Origin: UMGS1696 sp964621165
GTDB taxonomy: Bacteria; Bacillota; Clostridia; Oscillospirales; CAG-272
Length of the DNA: 64,000 nt
Reading direction: 5' to 3'
Assembly: GCA_964621165.1 (NCBI GenBank)
Contig: CAZULC010000002.1
Location: 279,652-343,651 of the forward strand
Shown: piece after piece, positions 31,825-40,110 of the stretch
How positions within the stretch are numbered: the first letter of the stretch is position 1
Layout of the letters: every line of letters begins with the position of its first letter
Notes under the pieces: model-generated
What the model was told of the DNA's origin: nothing
The model's input: the letters and a program-made list of their open reading frames with translations, nothing else
Databases searched by the model: none
Made by a program: the position numbers and the translations under genes

Positions 31825-33630
31825 TCAATATTTTTCCTTGTGTGTAATTCTTAGTTTGCACCTCGGACACACATCCTGCTTCTTTGAAAAGTGATTGCCG
31901 CAACCGGGACAGAATCGCTCGTCGTCGTACAGGGTGCATTTTACGGGGAACTTGAACGCCGACAGCTTGTAGACAGTCTCGCCTGGGACATACGCCGCTT
32001 CCGCACTTCCGTCGGGGTCCAGCTTGAGCTTTGCGCTGGTTCCGTTTCTCAGACGGAGATAGAGAAAGATTTCATTCCTTGGCTTCTCAGCAATACGCCT
32101 TGCCGCCACTGAATCCGGACGCTGGGGAGTCTCACACTTCACCACCTCGGCGTAATAGGACTGTCCGATAAGCCGTTCGTGGATTCGGAAGGGGTAGAAG
32201 GGAAGCACCAGAAGAATGGTGAACGCGACAGCGCTTGGCGAGAACAGGTTCCCCTGAGCCTTTCCCCATAAGTACCACACAAGAACCACAGCCGCGAAGT
32301 ACAGAATCAGCTTCACCCAGACCAACGTGACTTTTCTGCAGTTCAGTCGGGTCAGCGCTTCCATTTCCTTTTCGGTGAAGGACGTGCGGCTTACAGGGGG
32401 AAGGCTTTCCTTGGGCGGCGTGTAGGAATCCAGACGGGAGTCAGATGAGGCAACATCCTTGAACTGTCTGTCGGAGATAATCTTTTTTTCGTACTTTTTG
32501 TGTCCCCTGATATAGCCCGCGGCGGAACACAGAACCAAAACTCCGGCATAAATCAAAACTGCGGCGGCAATAACCCACGGCTCAAAGTCAAAGGCTTCGT
32601 CAACCCAGATGGAACGGTCGCCGCGGCCAATGAATCGGGCTATGTACTGGACCGGACTTGCGAAAAACAGGTATGATATGGCGTTAAGTGACACAATCAT
32701 TGTCAGAACAGTGTAAACTCCGATTCCGCCGAAGATTGACGCGGACATGAGCCCCATGTCGGTTTTCAGCGATTTGCTTCGGCTGTAGGTGAACTGTGCG
32801 CCTGATTTGCCCACCTCGCCGGCCAGCAGAACGTTGAAAAATGCACAAAGTCCCAATGCGAAAAGAGCCAGAAGCAGCCAGATAAGCACTGTTCCACTCT
32901 CCGTATACCCGTCTGAGCCGGTGTTTACAATGTATGGAAGAGAGCACAAATACCCGATAAAGAGTATTACTACATTTGAAACTGTTCCGACGATAATCGC
33001 CGCCGCAAAGAGAAGTCCGCTCTCGTACAGCCACTCACGGACAAATTCCCCGACTGCTGAGCTGCCCTTGCCGTAGCTTTTTTCTCGACAGATATGATTT
33101 TCCCGCTCTTCTTCTGCGAGGATGTCCTTCTTCGCTCCATCCCGACAGCTTTTCAGAGAATGCCTGAATGCCATGTACATAATTCCCATGTGAATCAGGC
33201 TGAACAGCAGCTGGAAAAATATAAACAGGGCGCGGTTATGGGTGCAGTCAATTGAAAAAATATCCTCGGGCAGGGTTGGTTCAAACAGGCAGAAGAAATA
33301 GAACGCGGATGAAGTGAACCATGTGTTTCCCGGGTACAGGTTGGCTGTGATTATCCGGATAAGCTCACCTGCGCCAACGGAAAAAACAAAGGATGAAGTG
33401 GAAACCTCGTCGTAATACAGCTGAACCGAGGCGTATTTTTTTGTAATTAACCACATTGTGAGCGCATGAACCGCAGTACAGCTCACCGCCATAAGTACGA
33501 GCAGGATTCTGCCCATAGGAAAAATAAAGCTGAAGACGTCGGACACAAGCATTGCCGCGACTGCCGTGAAGACGTCGGCGAAGACGAGCAGCAGATTCCG
33601 CTTGATGTTGTCCTGTGATACTTTTTTCAT
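31825..33630 (-). CDS. Multi-pass membrane protein with C-terminal zinc ribbon, unknown family
   Basis: 601 residues with about ten hydrophobic segments (for example around 12-60, 85-150, 200-280, 300-340, 365-385 and 440-485) and a soluble C-terminus. That end carries a beta-rich domain (IFLYLRLRNGTSAKLKLDPDG) and a zinc ribbon, CPGCGNHFSKKQDVCPRC. I do not recognise the family. It begins with a GGAGG site 7 nt before ATG and has its own promoter at 33687-33715. A broken, apparently related gene follows it. The zinc ribbon at the end of a membrane protein suggests a regulatory or assembly role; this is inference. Confidence 0.7.
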   Translation of the reverse strand: MKKVSQDNIKRNLLLVFADVFTAVAAMLVSDVFSFIFPMGRILLVLMAVSCTAVHALTMWLITKKYASVQLYYDEVSTSSFVFSVGAGELIRIITANLYPGNTWFTSSAFYFFCLFEPTLPEDIFSIDCTHNRALFIFFQLLFSLIHMGIMYMAFRHSLKSCRDGAKKDILAEEERENHICREKSYGKGSSAVGEFVREWLYESGLLFAAAIIVGTVSNVVILFIGYLCSLPYIVNTGSDGYTESGTVLIWLLLALFALGLCAFFNVLLAGEVGKSGAQFTYSRSKSLKTDMGLMSASIFGGIGVYTVLTMIVSLNAISYLFFASPVQYIARFIGRGDRSIWVDEAFDFEPWVIAAAVLIYAGVLVLCSAAGYIRGHKKYEKKIISDRQFKDVASSDSRLDSYTPPKESLPPVSRTSFTEKEMEALTRLNCRKVTLVWVKLILYFAAVVLVWYLWGKAQGNLFSPSAVAFTILLVLPFYPFRIHERLIGQSYYAEVVKCETPQRPDSVAARRIAEKPRNEIFLYLRLRNGTSAKLKLDPDGSAEAAYVPGETVYKLSAFKFPVKCTLYDDERFCPGCGNHFSKKQDVCPRCKLRITHKEKY

Positions 33631-33686
33631 AACAGTCCTCCGTTGAATATTATTTTGCCAGACCCTTAATTGAATCTTATGAACTT

Positions 33687-33715
33687 ATTATAACATTTTT
33701 GATAAAATAAATCAA
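33687..33715 (-). promoter_or_regulatory. Promoter of the 601-residue membrane protein gene
   Basis: On the minus strand TTGATT (33715-33710), a 17-nt spacer and TATAAT (33692-33687). The ATG at 33630 is 57 nt downstream of the -10. Confidence 0.7.
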
Positions 33716-33749
33716 TACCATGAAGCGTTCAAATGAAAGTTTTAATCGT

Positions 33750-33779
33750 AGAAAAAAAGCTGCACTTTTTGTACAGCTT
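33750..33779 (-). terminator. Intrinsic terminator of the DUF624-like gene
   Basis: On the minus strand AAGCTGTAC pairs with GTGCAGCTT (one G-U pair) around a 5-nt A loop and is followed by a T-run. It lies 19 nt after the stop at 33798. Confidence 0.9.
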
Positions 33780-33797
33780 GAATAAATTTTACTTTTT

Positions 33798-34853
33798 TCA
33801 CTGGTCCTGAGATGTGGAGATTCTCTCGTAGTACTTGTCAATCATCAGCTCCTTGATTTTCGGGTAGGCTCCGTAGACTCCCATGAGGATGAGAAGGGAC
33901 GGCAGAATGATGAAGGGAACGATTACGGCGAGAGGGAAGTACAGGTTCATGAGAAACACCTCGATAAGCACGCAGGCCAGAGTTCCGAGAAGAACCATGA
34001 TGTTCCGCTTGAGTCCGACCACAGTGAACGCGAGGGCGTTTTTCAGCATTTTGAATATGGACAGCCGAAATGTAATCAGCATCAGGTACATGTAGTGGCG
34101 CATGAAGAAGTATAGCATAGCCATGCACAGGCTAATGAAGAACATGACCTCCATCATAAGTCCGCCGCTCATATTCAGGTTGAAGAAAATGATGTCGTAA
34201 ACTATCAGCCCGATGATAACCGTGTCGAGTATTCCGTAAATCAGCCCCTGCTTGATATTTGTTTTAATGGCGTAGAAGAAGTCGTGAATCATGAAAATCG
34301 GGTCGCCGAGGAACATGTGCTTCACGATGTATGTGACTCCAACCCGCACAAGTCCAAGCGTTACAATCAAAAGCGCAGCAAGGGCGAACATCACGTAATC
34401 GGCAGTCGTGTGAATCGTGACCTCGCTCTGGCGGGAGAATATTGTCCATAGCGCGGAGGAAGCCATGCTCTTGTTGTAGAACGTGACCCCGTACAGCTGG
34501 GGAAACATGGCGAAGGTGGGGGTGGTCAGGTGTTTTGACATATACCCGCTCATGCCGAGAAGAAGGAATATCACCGGAAAGTTGCCCACAATCATGAGAA
34601 TGTTCACGCTGAGGAGTTGGTTAATCTTCCGTCCCACGAGAATGAAGAAATTCTTGAGAGTAGGCTGGTCGGAGATTGGAATTTCATCCTTGTCGATGCC
34701 GCGGCCGTCCTTGTTTGACTTTGAGAAGATGTTGAACTTCGCCTTCTTCGCCGCACGTTTTTCCGCTTGCTCCTGCGCTTCTATTTCGTCAAGGGACATT
34801 TTTCTGCCCTCGTTGTCCTTGTTATAATTGTTAAAATCAGCCATATTTGCCAC
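33798..34853 (-). CDS. DUF624/YesL-like membrane protein
   Basis: 351 residues. A charged N-terminus of about 65 residues rich in Lys/Glu precedes 'LKNFFILVGRKINQLLSVNILMI', which matches the DUF624 (YesL) opening where a small helix leads into the first membrane span. About five further spans follow, up to residue 335. YesL-type proteins are usually found near carbohydrate-uptake genes and have no firm biochemical role. The gene lies 57 nt after an unknown membrane protein gene and probably shares its transcript. The extended charged N-terminus is longer than in most DUF624 proteins. Confidence 0.72.
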   Translation of the reverse strand: MANMADFNNYNKDNEGRKMSLDEIEAQEQAEKRAAKKAKFNIFSKSNKDGRGIDKDEIPISDQPTLKNFFILVGRKINQLLSVNILMIVGNFPVIFLLLGMSGYMSKHLTTPTFAMFPQLYGVTFYNKSMASSALWTIFSRQSEVTIHTTADYVMFALAALLIVTLGLVRVGVTYIVKHMFLGDPIFMIHDFFYAIKTNIKQGLIYGILDTVIIGLIVYDIIFFNLNMSGGLMMEVMFFISLCMAMLYFFMRHYMYLMLITFRLSIFKMLKNALAFTVVGLKRNIMVLLGTLACVLIEVFLMNLYFPLAVIVPFIILPSLLILMGVYGAYPKIKELMIDKYYERISTSQDQ

Positions 34854-34910
34854 CTGTCAATTATACTTCCGTAATATTGTTGCCTTTTGTGTTGCGTTCT
34901 TCCGGGAAAA

Positions 34911-35477
34911 CTAAAGAATCAGCCAGCGGGATATTCCGCCGAGAACAGCAGCCGCCCCGCCGAAAACCAATGTGCAGAGTCTGAACTCCCCGCTGAGAGA
35001 GGACGACACTACTCCGTTTCCTGACAGCCGCATAGCCAAAATCGGTTCGGAATAAACCGAAGAATAAGCCCCGTATAGCAGAAGAACCAGCGTTTCTGTT
35101 ATGGACAGCACAAATCCCGCAGTCCAGCCGGAGCCGACTCCTGTGATTCTTCCGCCGACAGTCAGCGCTAGAAAGCACCCCATGGTACTGCCGCGTAGAA
35201 CACCGGAGAGAATAAGCACGGTTCTGTTGAACGTCGTGTAGGCCGAGAGAAAAATGAAGAAAAACACAGCCGTCATGGGCGCGCATCCAAGCACAGCCTC
35301 TCTAAACCCGTACTCAGCTGACCTGACTGTGAAGTTTCCATTAGCTCCGTACCCGCACAGAAGAAACACAGCGGCTCCCGACACGGCGGTTACTAAAATC
35401 AGCACCAAAAATGCCGACAGCAGACGGGAGTAAAGCCGCTTTTTTACGTTCTCGAGGTAGAGAACAGCTTCCTGCAT
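34911..35477 (-). CDS. Small multi-pass membrane protein, unknown
   Basis: 188 residues with about five hydrophobic stretches. After 'MQEAVLYLENVKKRL' a first helix is followed by an outside loop with two Cys, helices around residues 65-135 (TAVFFFIFLSAYTTFNRTVLI and GSTMGCFLAL) and a last helix at the C-terminus. The plan is loosely like stage II sporulation protein M, but I see no decisive motif and do not assign it. The start at 35477 is the best of several, since the open frame extends to 35660 without a ribosome site. A perfect inverted repeat (35492-35512) lies just upstream. The gene precedes the DUF624-like gene. Confidence 0.6.
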   Translation of the reverse strand: MQEAVLYLENVKKRLYSRLLSAFLVLILVTAVSGAAVFLLCGYGANGNFTVRSAEYGFREAVLGCAPMTAVFFFIFLSAYTTFNRTVLILSGVLRGSTMGCFLALTVGGRITGVGSGWTAGFVLSITETLVLLLYGAYSSVYSEPILAMRLSGNGVVSSSLSGEFRLCTLVFGGAAAVLGGISRWLIL

Positions 35478-35491
35478 AAACACCATCCCGT

Positions 35492-35512
35492 GAATTGAGT
35501 CATGCTCAATTC
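35492..35512. promoter_or_regulatory. Inverted repeat upstream of the small membrane protein gene, candidate operator
   Basis: GAATTGAG (35492-35499) and CTCAATTC (35505-35512) are perfect 8-bp complements around a 5-nt centre. The repeat lies 15 nt before the preferred start of the minus-strand gene and overlaps a TAGAAT that could be its -10. The rest of the 35478-35860 gap holds the solute-binding protein promoter and nothing else I recognise. Confidence 0.4.
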
Positions 35513-35740
35513 TATTCCGGATGAGAAAAAATATTCCGCCATATTTTATAAAGCAGTATACCACAGCGGAGCGGGAAAATAAACCGTGGAAATGTAAATT
35601 ATATTGGAATATATTGAAGAAATTCACGAAAATGAAGATTAGTTTAATAAATAAAATCAAAAAATGATTTCCATACGTGGTTTTTTACAAAAATATTCCC
35701 GAATATATTGCTTAAATTGTTTTAATCAACGGAAAATCTC

Positions 35741-35769
35741 TTGACAAAACGGGTTTGTTATGCTAATAT
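35741..35769 (+). promoter_or_regulatory. Strong promoter of the solute-binding lipoprotein gene
   Basis: Consensus TTGACA (35741-35746), a 17-nt spacer and TAATAT (35764-35769), preceded by TG one base upstream (extended -10). The start codon is 92 nt downstream. An AGGAG site lies 7 nt before the ATG. Confidence 0.85.
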
Positions 35770-35860
35770 TATTCTGTACACGCGGCGCGTCATTTTAAAG
35801 GCCCGTACAGCCCGGCGTCGTAAAAAATCAACTATATTAAAAGATTAAAAGGAGCAAACA

Positions 35861-37387
35861 ATGAAAAACAGCAGTAAAAGAGTTCTGGCTGCTCTTCTGT
35901 GCGGAATCATATGCCTCGGTCAGTTAACAGCCTGCTCGGAAAAGGGCGGCGAGGACGAAACCAAAGACAGCTCTGAGACGACTCCCACATCAGGAGGAGA
36001 GACAGAAACCACAATAGTGGAAGAAGGAGAGAGCGAAAGAATCGAACCCGATCTTCCTGACGCCAACTACGAAGGATACGACTTCCGCATGCTTGGCAAG
36101 GGAACCCACCTTGTTCACTGGTCATCAAAGGATCTGACAGCCGAGGACATCACCGGCGACCCCATCAACGATGCGGTTTACAATCGTAACGAACTCATCA
36201 GCGAGAGATATAATGTGAATTTCATTGAGCTTGCAGTTGCTGACTACTTCAACCAGGGCGCTGAGGTTGCCCTGAGCTGCAACTCTGGCACAGACGAATA
36301 CGACATGGTTGCGCTGAAGCCCGAGGGAGTCGTTTCTTCATTCATCACAAACGGCTACATAATGGACCTTCAGGACATCCCCAACATGGATCTCACAAAG
36401 CCTTGGTACGATCAGAACTCCATTTCAGGAATGTCCATTGACGGAAAAATCTTCTGCGTAATGGGCGACATGCTGACAATGGACGACGACGCAACAGGCG
36501 CTGTGTTCTTCAACAAGAAGCTTGCGGCATCCCACGATCTTCCCGACCTCTACTCGATGGTTAACGAAGGCACATGGACAATTGACAAGCTAACCGAATA
36601 TGCTACACTTGCCGCTTCCGACACAAACGGCGACGGAGTCATGACTGCCGAGGATGACACATGGGGCGCTCTTTCCGAATACGCTACTACATTTGCTCTC
36701 ATTTCCGGATGCGGCAAGACTATGGTAACAAAGGATGCCGACGACATTCCCCAGAACACCGCTATGGATGAAGCATATATATCCATGTACGAAAAGGTAC
36801 TCAAGCTCCAGAACAACTTCGACGTGACCCTTTACGCCGAGAGCGTATCCGGTTATGCTGACGTATGGACCGACTGCATGGATATTATCTTCCAGTCCGA
36901 CCGTGCGCTGTTCAACATCTGCTGGCTCAACCGTGCGTCCCTCTTCCGCGACATGGAGACAGACTTCGGTATTCTTCCTCTCCCGAAATACGACGAAAGT
37001 CAGGAAAACTACGCGTCCTTCGTTCACATGTACTGCGCTAACTGTATAGCCATACCGAAGACAGGCAAGGACTTCGCGAGAACCGGCGTCATCATCGAGG
37101 CTCTCTCCGCGGAATCCATGTACACTCTAAAGCCCGCATACTATGAGAAGACCCTGAAGTACAAGTCATCCCGCGATTATGAGTCCACTGAAATGCTCGA
37201 CATCATCTTTGCCACCAGAATCTACGACCTTGGCTACATGTTCAACTGGGGCGGAATCTACTCAAACGTTGGTTCTCTCGCAGGAGTAAACGGTCAGGAC
37301 ATCTCCGGCTACGTATCCAAGCTGTCAAAGATTGAAAAGGTATTCACAAAGGCCAGAGATAAGACAATCGATGACATCAGCGAATAA
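35861..37387 (+). CDS. Extracellular solute-binding lipoprotein (ABC importer type)
   Basis: 508 residues. A lipoprotein signal peptide ends in LTAC with the lipidated Cys25, followed by a long Ser/Thr/Glu/Gly-rich linker to about residue 65. The mature part has the family-1-like solute-binding look (DPINDAVYNRNELISERYNV, FINGY-like TNGYIMDLQDI, WYDQNSISG). It would sit on the outer face of the membrane and bind a sugar or oligosaccharide. No permease or ATPase gene of an importer is adjacent, so it is an orphan binding protein, perhaps sharing a remote permease. Strong promoter and AAG-rich codons suggest high expression. Confidence 0.85.
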   Translation: MKNSSKRVLAALLCGIICLGQLTACSEKGGEDETKDSSETTPTSGGETETTIVEEGESERIEPDLPDANYEGYDFRMLGKGTHLVHWSSKDLTAEDITGDPINDAVYNRNELISERYNVNFIELAVADYFNQGAEVALSCNSGTDEYDMVALKPEGVVSSFITNGYIMDLQDIPNMDLTKPWYDQNSISGMSIDGKIFCVMGDMLTMDDDATGAVFFNKKLAASHDLPDLYSMVNEGTWTIDKLTEYATLAASDTNGDGVMTAEDDTWGALSEYATTFALISGCGKTMVTKDADDIPQNTAMDEAYISMYEKVLKLQNNFDVTLYAESVSGYADVWTDCMDIIFQSDRALFNICWLNRASLFRDMETDFGILPLPKYDESQENYASFVHMYCANCIAIPKTGKDFARTGVIIEALSAESMYTLKPAYYEKTLKYKSSRDYESTEMLDIIFATRIYDLGYMFNWGGIYSNVGSLAGVNGQDISGYVSKLSKIEKVFTKARDKTIDDISE

Positions 37388-37584
37388 TAACGGAGTGAAG
37401 ATACAGAGACTGCAAAATTGATGTGAAGCTGCTTCACTCTTGAAGAATCCCTTGAATGAATGAGTTTACTCATTCGCGGAACACAACCATTTTTCATCGG
37501 CTGCGCCGAACGTGATTCTTCCAAAGTTTAGCCTAAACCGTTTCATCGGTATTGCATACTGTATAATTTAAAACTAAAATCAAA

Positions 37585-37625
37585 AAAGGCTTGCCGGACT
37601 AAAATCTGACAGGCCTTTTCTTTCT
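37585..37625. terminator. Bidirectional terminator between the binding protein and GtrA-like genes
   Basis: AAAGGCTTG (37585-37593) pairs with CAGGCCTTT (37610-37618), followed by TTCTTT. An A-run precedes it for the minus strand. It serves the plus-strand lipoprotein gene and the convergent gene ending at 37624. Two small hairpins lie upstream in the gap, GTGAAGC/GCTTCAC (37423-37437) and GAATGAGT/ACTCATTC near 37455-37475, without U-tracts. Confidence 0.8.
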
Positions 37626-38577
37626 ACTTGTTTTTTCTGAAAATAAACTTCTTCTGAACAAAGTAGTTGGTGACAAAGAATATAACTTCCGCAATAATTT
37701 TGGCAAGGGAAAGAGGCAGATGAATCAAGCGGGTCAGCGCTTCCAGCAAAACATAGGTCTTCACCACAAACACCCCCACCGCCAGTCCGTAGTACCCGGC
37801 CATGGATTTCACAAAGGACTCACGGCTGCCGAAAACGAAATTCCGGTTCAGGAAGAAGTTTGTCAGCGACGAGACGATCCAAGCCAAGGGAGCCGCCGTT
37901 TCCATTGAGGCCGGGGTGAAATTCCCGAATATTCCGTCAAGCAGGAGCAGAAGCACGTAGTCCACCGCAAAGGCAGCACAGGAAGAAAAAAGGTATTTGA
38001 GTGACTGTGACGCGAGAAACAGGGTAAGATAAGTGCGCAGAGCCGACCTCAACGGATGTAAAGACAGCTTTTCTGTGCCAGTGTACCCGGACTCAAGGGA
38101 TACTTCCGTCACTTTCACCCCGCTCTTTGCCGCAAAAACAGCCGCCTCAGCCAAAAATTCATCCCCGCCTTTGATATGCGTCAGAATCTCAGCCGAACCC
38201 GCGTCGACGGCAAGCAGTCCTGAGCAGATGTCACGCACGCTGACGCCAAGTCCGAACTTCATAAGAAGCGATGATATAACCGAGTGAATCCGCAGAAGCG
38301 CCGGCAGTCCTGATTTTTCCCGTGAGCCTGCGACAAGCCCGCCGAAGGTTTTCGCCGTGTCCGTGACCGCGTAAATATCCTCAGCGCCATACCCACCTCC
38401 GCAGACTGCGATACAGCCGTATTTTTCCGACTTTAGAATATCCCCAAGTTTTTTTGTAATTTCCCCGGTGCCGCCGGCATAAAAAATATCGTATTCATCC
38501 CCGATGGTGAAGCTGTCGTTGTCATCCGAAGTGATAATCACAGCGGTTTTTACACATTGACTTTTGTTGTTATCCAT
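37624..38577 (-). CDS. GtrA-like protein fused to a glycosyltransferase-2-like domain lacking the DxD motif
   Basis: 317 residues. The C-terminal 125 residues are a GtrA domain with four helices (YLFSSCAAFAVDYVLLLLLD, LTNFFLNRNFVF, IIAEVIFFVTNYFVQKKFIF). The N-terminal 190 residues follow the plan of a polyprenyl-phosphate glycosyltransferase (AGSREKSGLPALLRIHS, GLGVSVRDICSGLLAV, EVSLESGYTG). However, the expected DADGQHxPED reads CGGGYGAEDI, and the usual N-terminal nucleotide-binding strand is weak. It therefore looks non-catalytic. Intact enzymes of this type load sugars onto undecaprenyl phosphate. ATG 38577 fits the promoter; an earlier in-frame codon at 38637 overlaps the -35. Confidence 0.75.
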   Translation of the reverse strand: MDNNKSQCVKTAVIITSDDNDSFTIGDEYDIFYAGGTGEITKKLGDILKSEKYGCIAVCGGGYGAEDIYAVTDTAKTFGGLVAGSREKSGLPALLRIHSVISSLLMKFGLGVSVRDICSGLLAVDAGSAEILTHIKGGDEFLAEAAVFAAKSGVKVTEVSLESGYTGTEKLSLHPLRSALRTYLTLFLASQSLKYLFSSCAAFAVDYVLLLLLDGIFGNFTPASMETAAPLAWIVSSLTNFFLNRNFVFGSRESFVKSMAGYYGLAVGVFVVKTYVLLEALTRLIHLPLSLAKIIAEVIFFVTNYFVQKKFIFRKNK

Positions 38578-38608
38578 ATCCGTTCCGATTAAAAATGAGT
38601 TTTTCTCT

Positions 38609-38637
38609 ATTATATAATGAAGAAAACCGAAAGTCAA
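38609..38637 (-). promoter_or_regulatory. Promoter of the GtrA-like gene
   Basis: On the minus strand TTGACT (38637-38632), a 17-nt spacer and TATAAT (38614-38609), 32 nt before the ATG at 38577. Confidence 0.85.
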
Positions 38638-38762
38638 GAATCGGCGGGAAATTCAGTCTCCACAGGGATGATTTTTATAAAATTAACATAAATTAACATC
38701 GCGTTCACAATAAACGCATAAATTTTACGTGATTGTCGTGTATAATATTGTATAAATCAAAT

Positions 38763-38778
38763 AAATTAATGTTAATTT
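38763..38778. promoter_or_regulatory. 16-bp inverted repeat before the alcohol dehydrogenase gene
   Basis: AAATTAA-TG-TTAATTT lies between a TATAAT (38741-38746) and the AGGAGG site (38780-38785) of the iron alcohol dehydrogenase gene. No good -35 accompanies that TATAAT. The position suits an operator, but the sequence is AT-rich and could arise by chance. Confidence 0.3.
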
Positions 38779-38794
38779 CAGGAGGACTAAACAA

Positions 38795-39937
38795 ATGGTC
38801 AATCGTTTTGTTCTGAACGGATTATCCTATCACGGAAAGGGAGCAATCAAGGAAATTCCCGGACTCATCGCCGCTCGAGGATTCAAGAAAGCTTTCATCG
38901 CATCCGACCCGGATTTAATTAAGTTCGGCGTAACCAAAAAGGTAACGGACCTGCTTGACGAAGCTGGAATGGCATATGAAATCTACTCCGACATAAAGCC
39001 CAACCCCACAATCGAAAACGTAAAGTCCGGCGTTGAGGCATACAAGAAGTCGGGAGCTGACTACATGATCACAATCGGCGGCGGCTCGTCAATGGACACC
39101 GGCAAGGCTATCGGCATCATCATCAACAACCCGGAATTCGCCGACGTCCGCTCCCTCGAAGGCGTTGCTCCCACAAAGAACCGCACGGTTTACACAATCG
39201 CAGTCCCCACAACTGCTGGAACCGCAGCTGAAGCTACAATCAACTACGTTATCACCGACGTTGAGCGCAAGAGAAAGTTCGTCTGCGTAGACACAAACGA
39301 CATTCCCGACGTTGCTGTTGTCGACCCCGATATGATGTCCACAATGCCCAAGGGACTCACCGCCGCTACAGGTATGGACGCGCTTACCCACGCAATCGAG
39401 GGCTACACTACAAAAGCTGCATGGGAACTTGCAGACTGCCTCAACCTCGAAGCAATCCGTCTTATCGCAAAGAACCTCCGCGGTGCTGTGCAGAACGACG
39501 GCGAATCCAGAGAGGGAATGGCTCTCGGTCAGTTCGTAACCGGCATGGCGTTCTCCAACGTAGGTCTGGGAATCGCTCACTCCATGGCACACACCCTCGG
39601 CGCGGTTTACGACACACCCCACGGAGTAGCCTGCGCAATGATGCTTCCTATCGTTATGGAGTTCAACGCTGAGGCGACCGGCGAGAAGTTCAAGGCAGTC
39701 GCTGAGGCTATGGGCGTCGATACCACGGGCATGACACAGGCTGAATACAGAGCCGCGGCAATCGCAGCCGTAAGACAGCTCTCCATTGACGTCGGAATCC
39801 CCACGAAGCTTGAGAAAATCAAGGAAGAGGATCTTGACTTTTTGGCTCAGTCGGCAGCGGCAGACGCATGCGCACCCGGCAACCCCAAGGAAGCCACAAT
39901 CGACGACTTCAAGGCAATGTTCCGCAAGATAATGTAA
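38795..39937 (+). CDS. fucO: Iron-dependent alcohol dehydrogenase, lactaldehyde reductase (FucO)-like
   Basis: 380 residues, group III iron alcohol dehydrogenase. NAD-binding GGGSSMDTGKA starts at residue 95. The metal ligands Asp195, His199 (GMDALTHAIE), His262 (AHSMAHTLG) and His276 (YDTPHG) sit one residue from their positions in E. coli FucO, and length and motifs match that enzyme closely. It would reduce L-lactaldehyde from fucose or rhamnose breakdown to 1,2-propanediol with NADH; other aldehydes are possible. A GH29 fucosidase is 8 kb upstream on the other strand, but no fucose isomerase, kinase or aldolase is in the window. Transcribed singly. Confidence 0.85.
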   Translation: MVNRFVLNGLSYHGKGAIKEIPGLIAARGFKKAFIASDPDLIKFGVTKKVTDLLDEAGMAYEIYSDIKPNPTIENVKSGVEAYKKSGADYMITIGGGSSMDTGKAIGIIINNPEFADVRSLEGVAPTKNRTVYTIAVPTTAGTAAEATINYVITDVERKRKFVCVDTNDIPDVAVVDPDMMSTMPKGLTAATGMDALTHAIEGYTTKAAWELADCLNLEAIRLIAKNLRGAVQNDGESREGMALGQFVTGMAFSNVGLGIAHSMAHTLGAVYDTPHGVACAMMLPIVMEFNAEATGEKFKAVAEAMGVDTTGMTQAEYRAAAIAAVRQLSIDVGIPTKLEKIKEEDLDFLAQSAAADACAPGNPKEATIDDFKAMFRKIM

Positions 39938-39957
39938 TCGCGTGAAATAAAAACAGT

Positions 39958-39990
39958 CCCGTCAGCGGTAAATGTTGGCGGGATTTTTTA
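39958..39990 (+). terminator. Intrinsic terminator after the alcohol dehydrogenase gene
   Basis: CCCGTCAGC (39958-39966) pairs with GTTGGCGGG (39974-39982) with two G-U pairs and is followed by ATTTTTT. It lies 20 nt after the stop. Confidence 0.87.
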
Positions 39991-40048
39991 TTGTGTGAAT
40001 GTAAAATGAAAAAATTAACGATAATATAGAAAAATTCTCGGACAGATA

Positions 40049-40077
40049 TTGAATTTTTTGGATAAATAGCATATAAT
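40049..40077 (+). promoter_or_regulatory. Promoter of the GNAT acetyltransferase gene
   Basis: TTGAAT (40049-40054), a 17-nt spacer and TATAAT (40072-40077), 33 nt before the ATG. Confidence 0.75.
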
Positions 40078-40110
40078 ATAGTAAAATAAGACCGAGCGAA
40101 AAGGGATATT

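Noticed and set aside
38695..38778. Rex-like sites with repeated AAATTAACAT near the alcohol dehydrogenase gene
   Set aside because: The repeats are direct and the palindrome lacks the TTGTTA/TAACAA halves of a Rex box; the region is AT-rich enough for chance matches.
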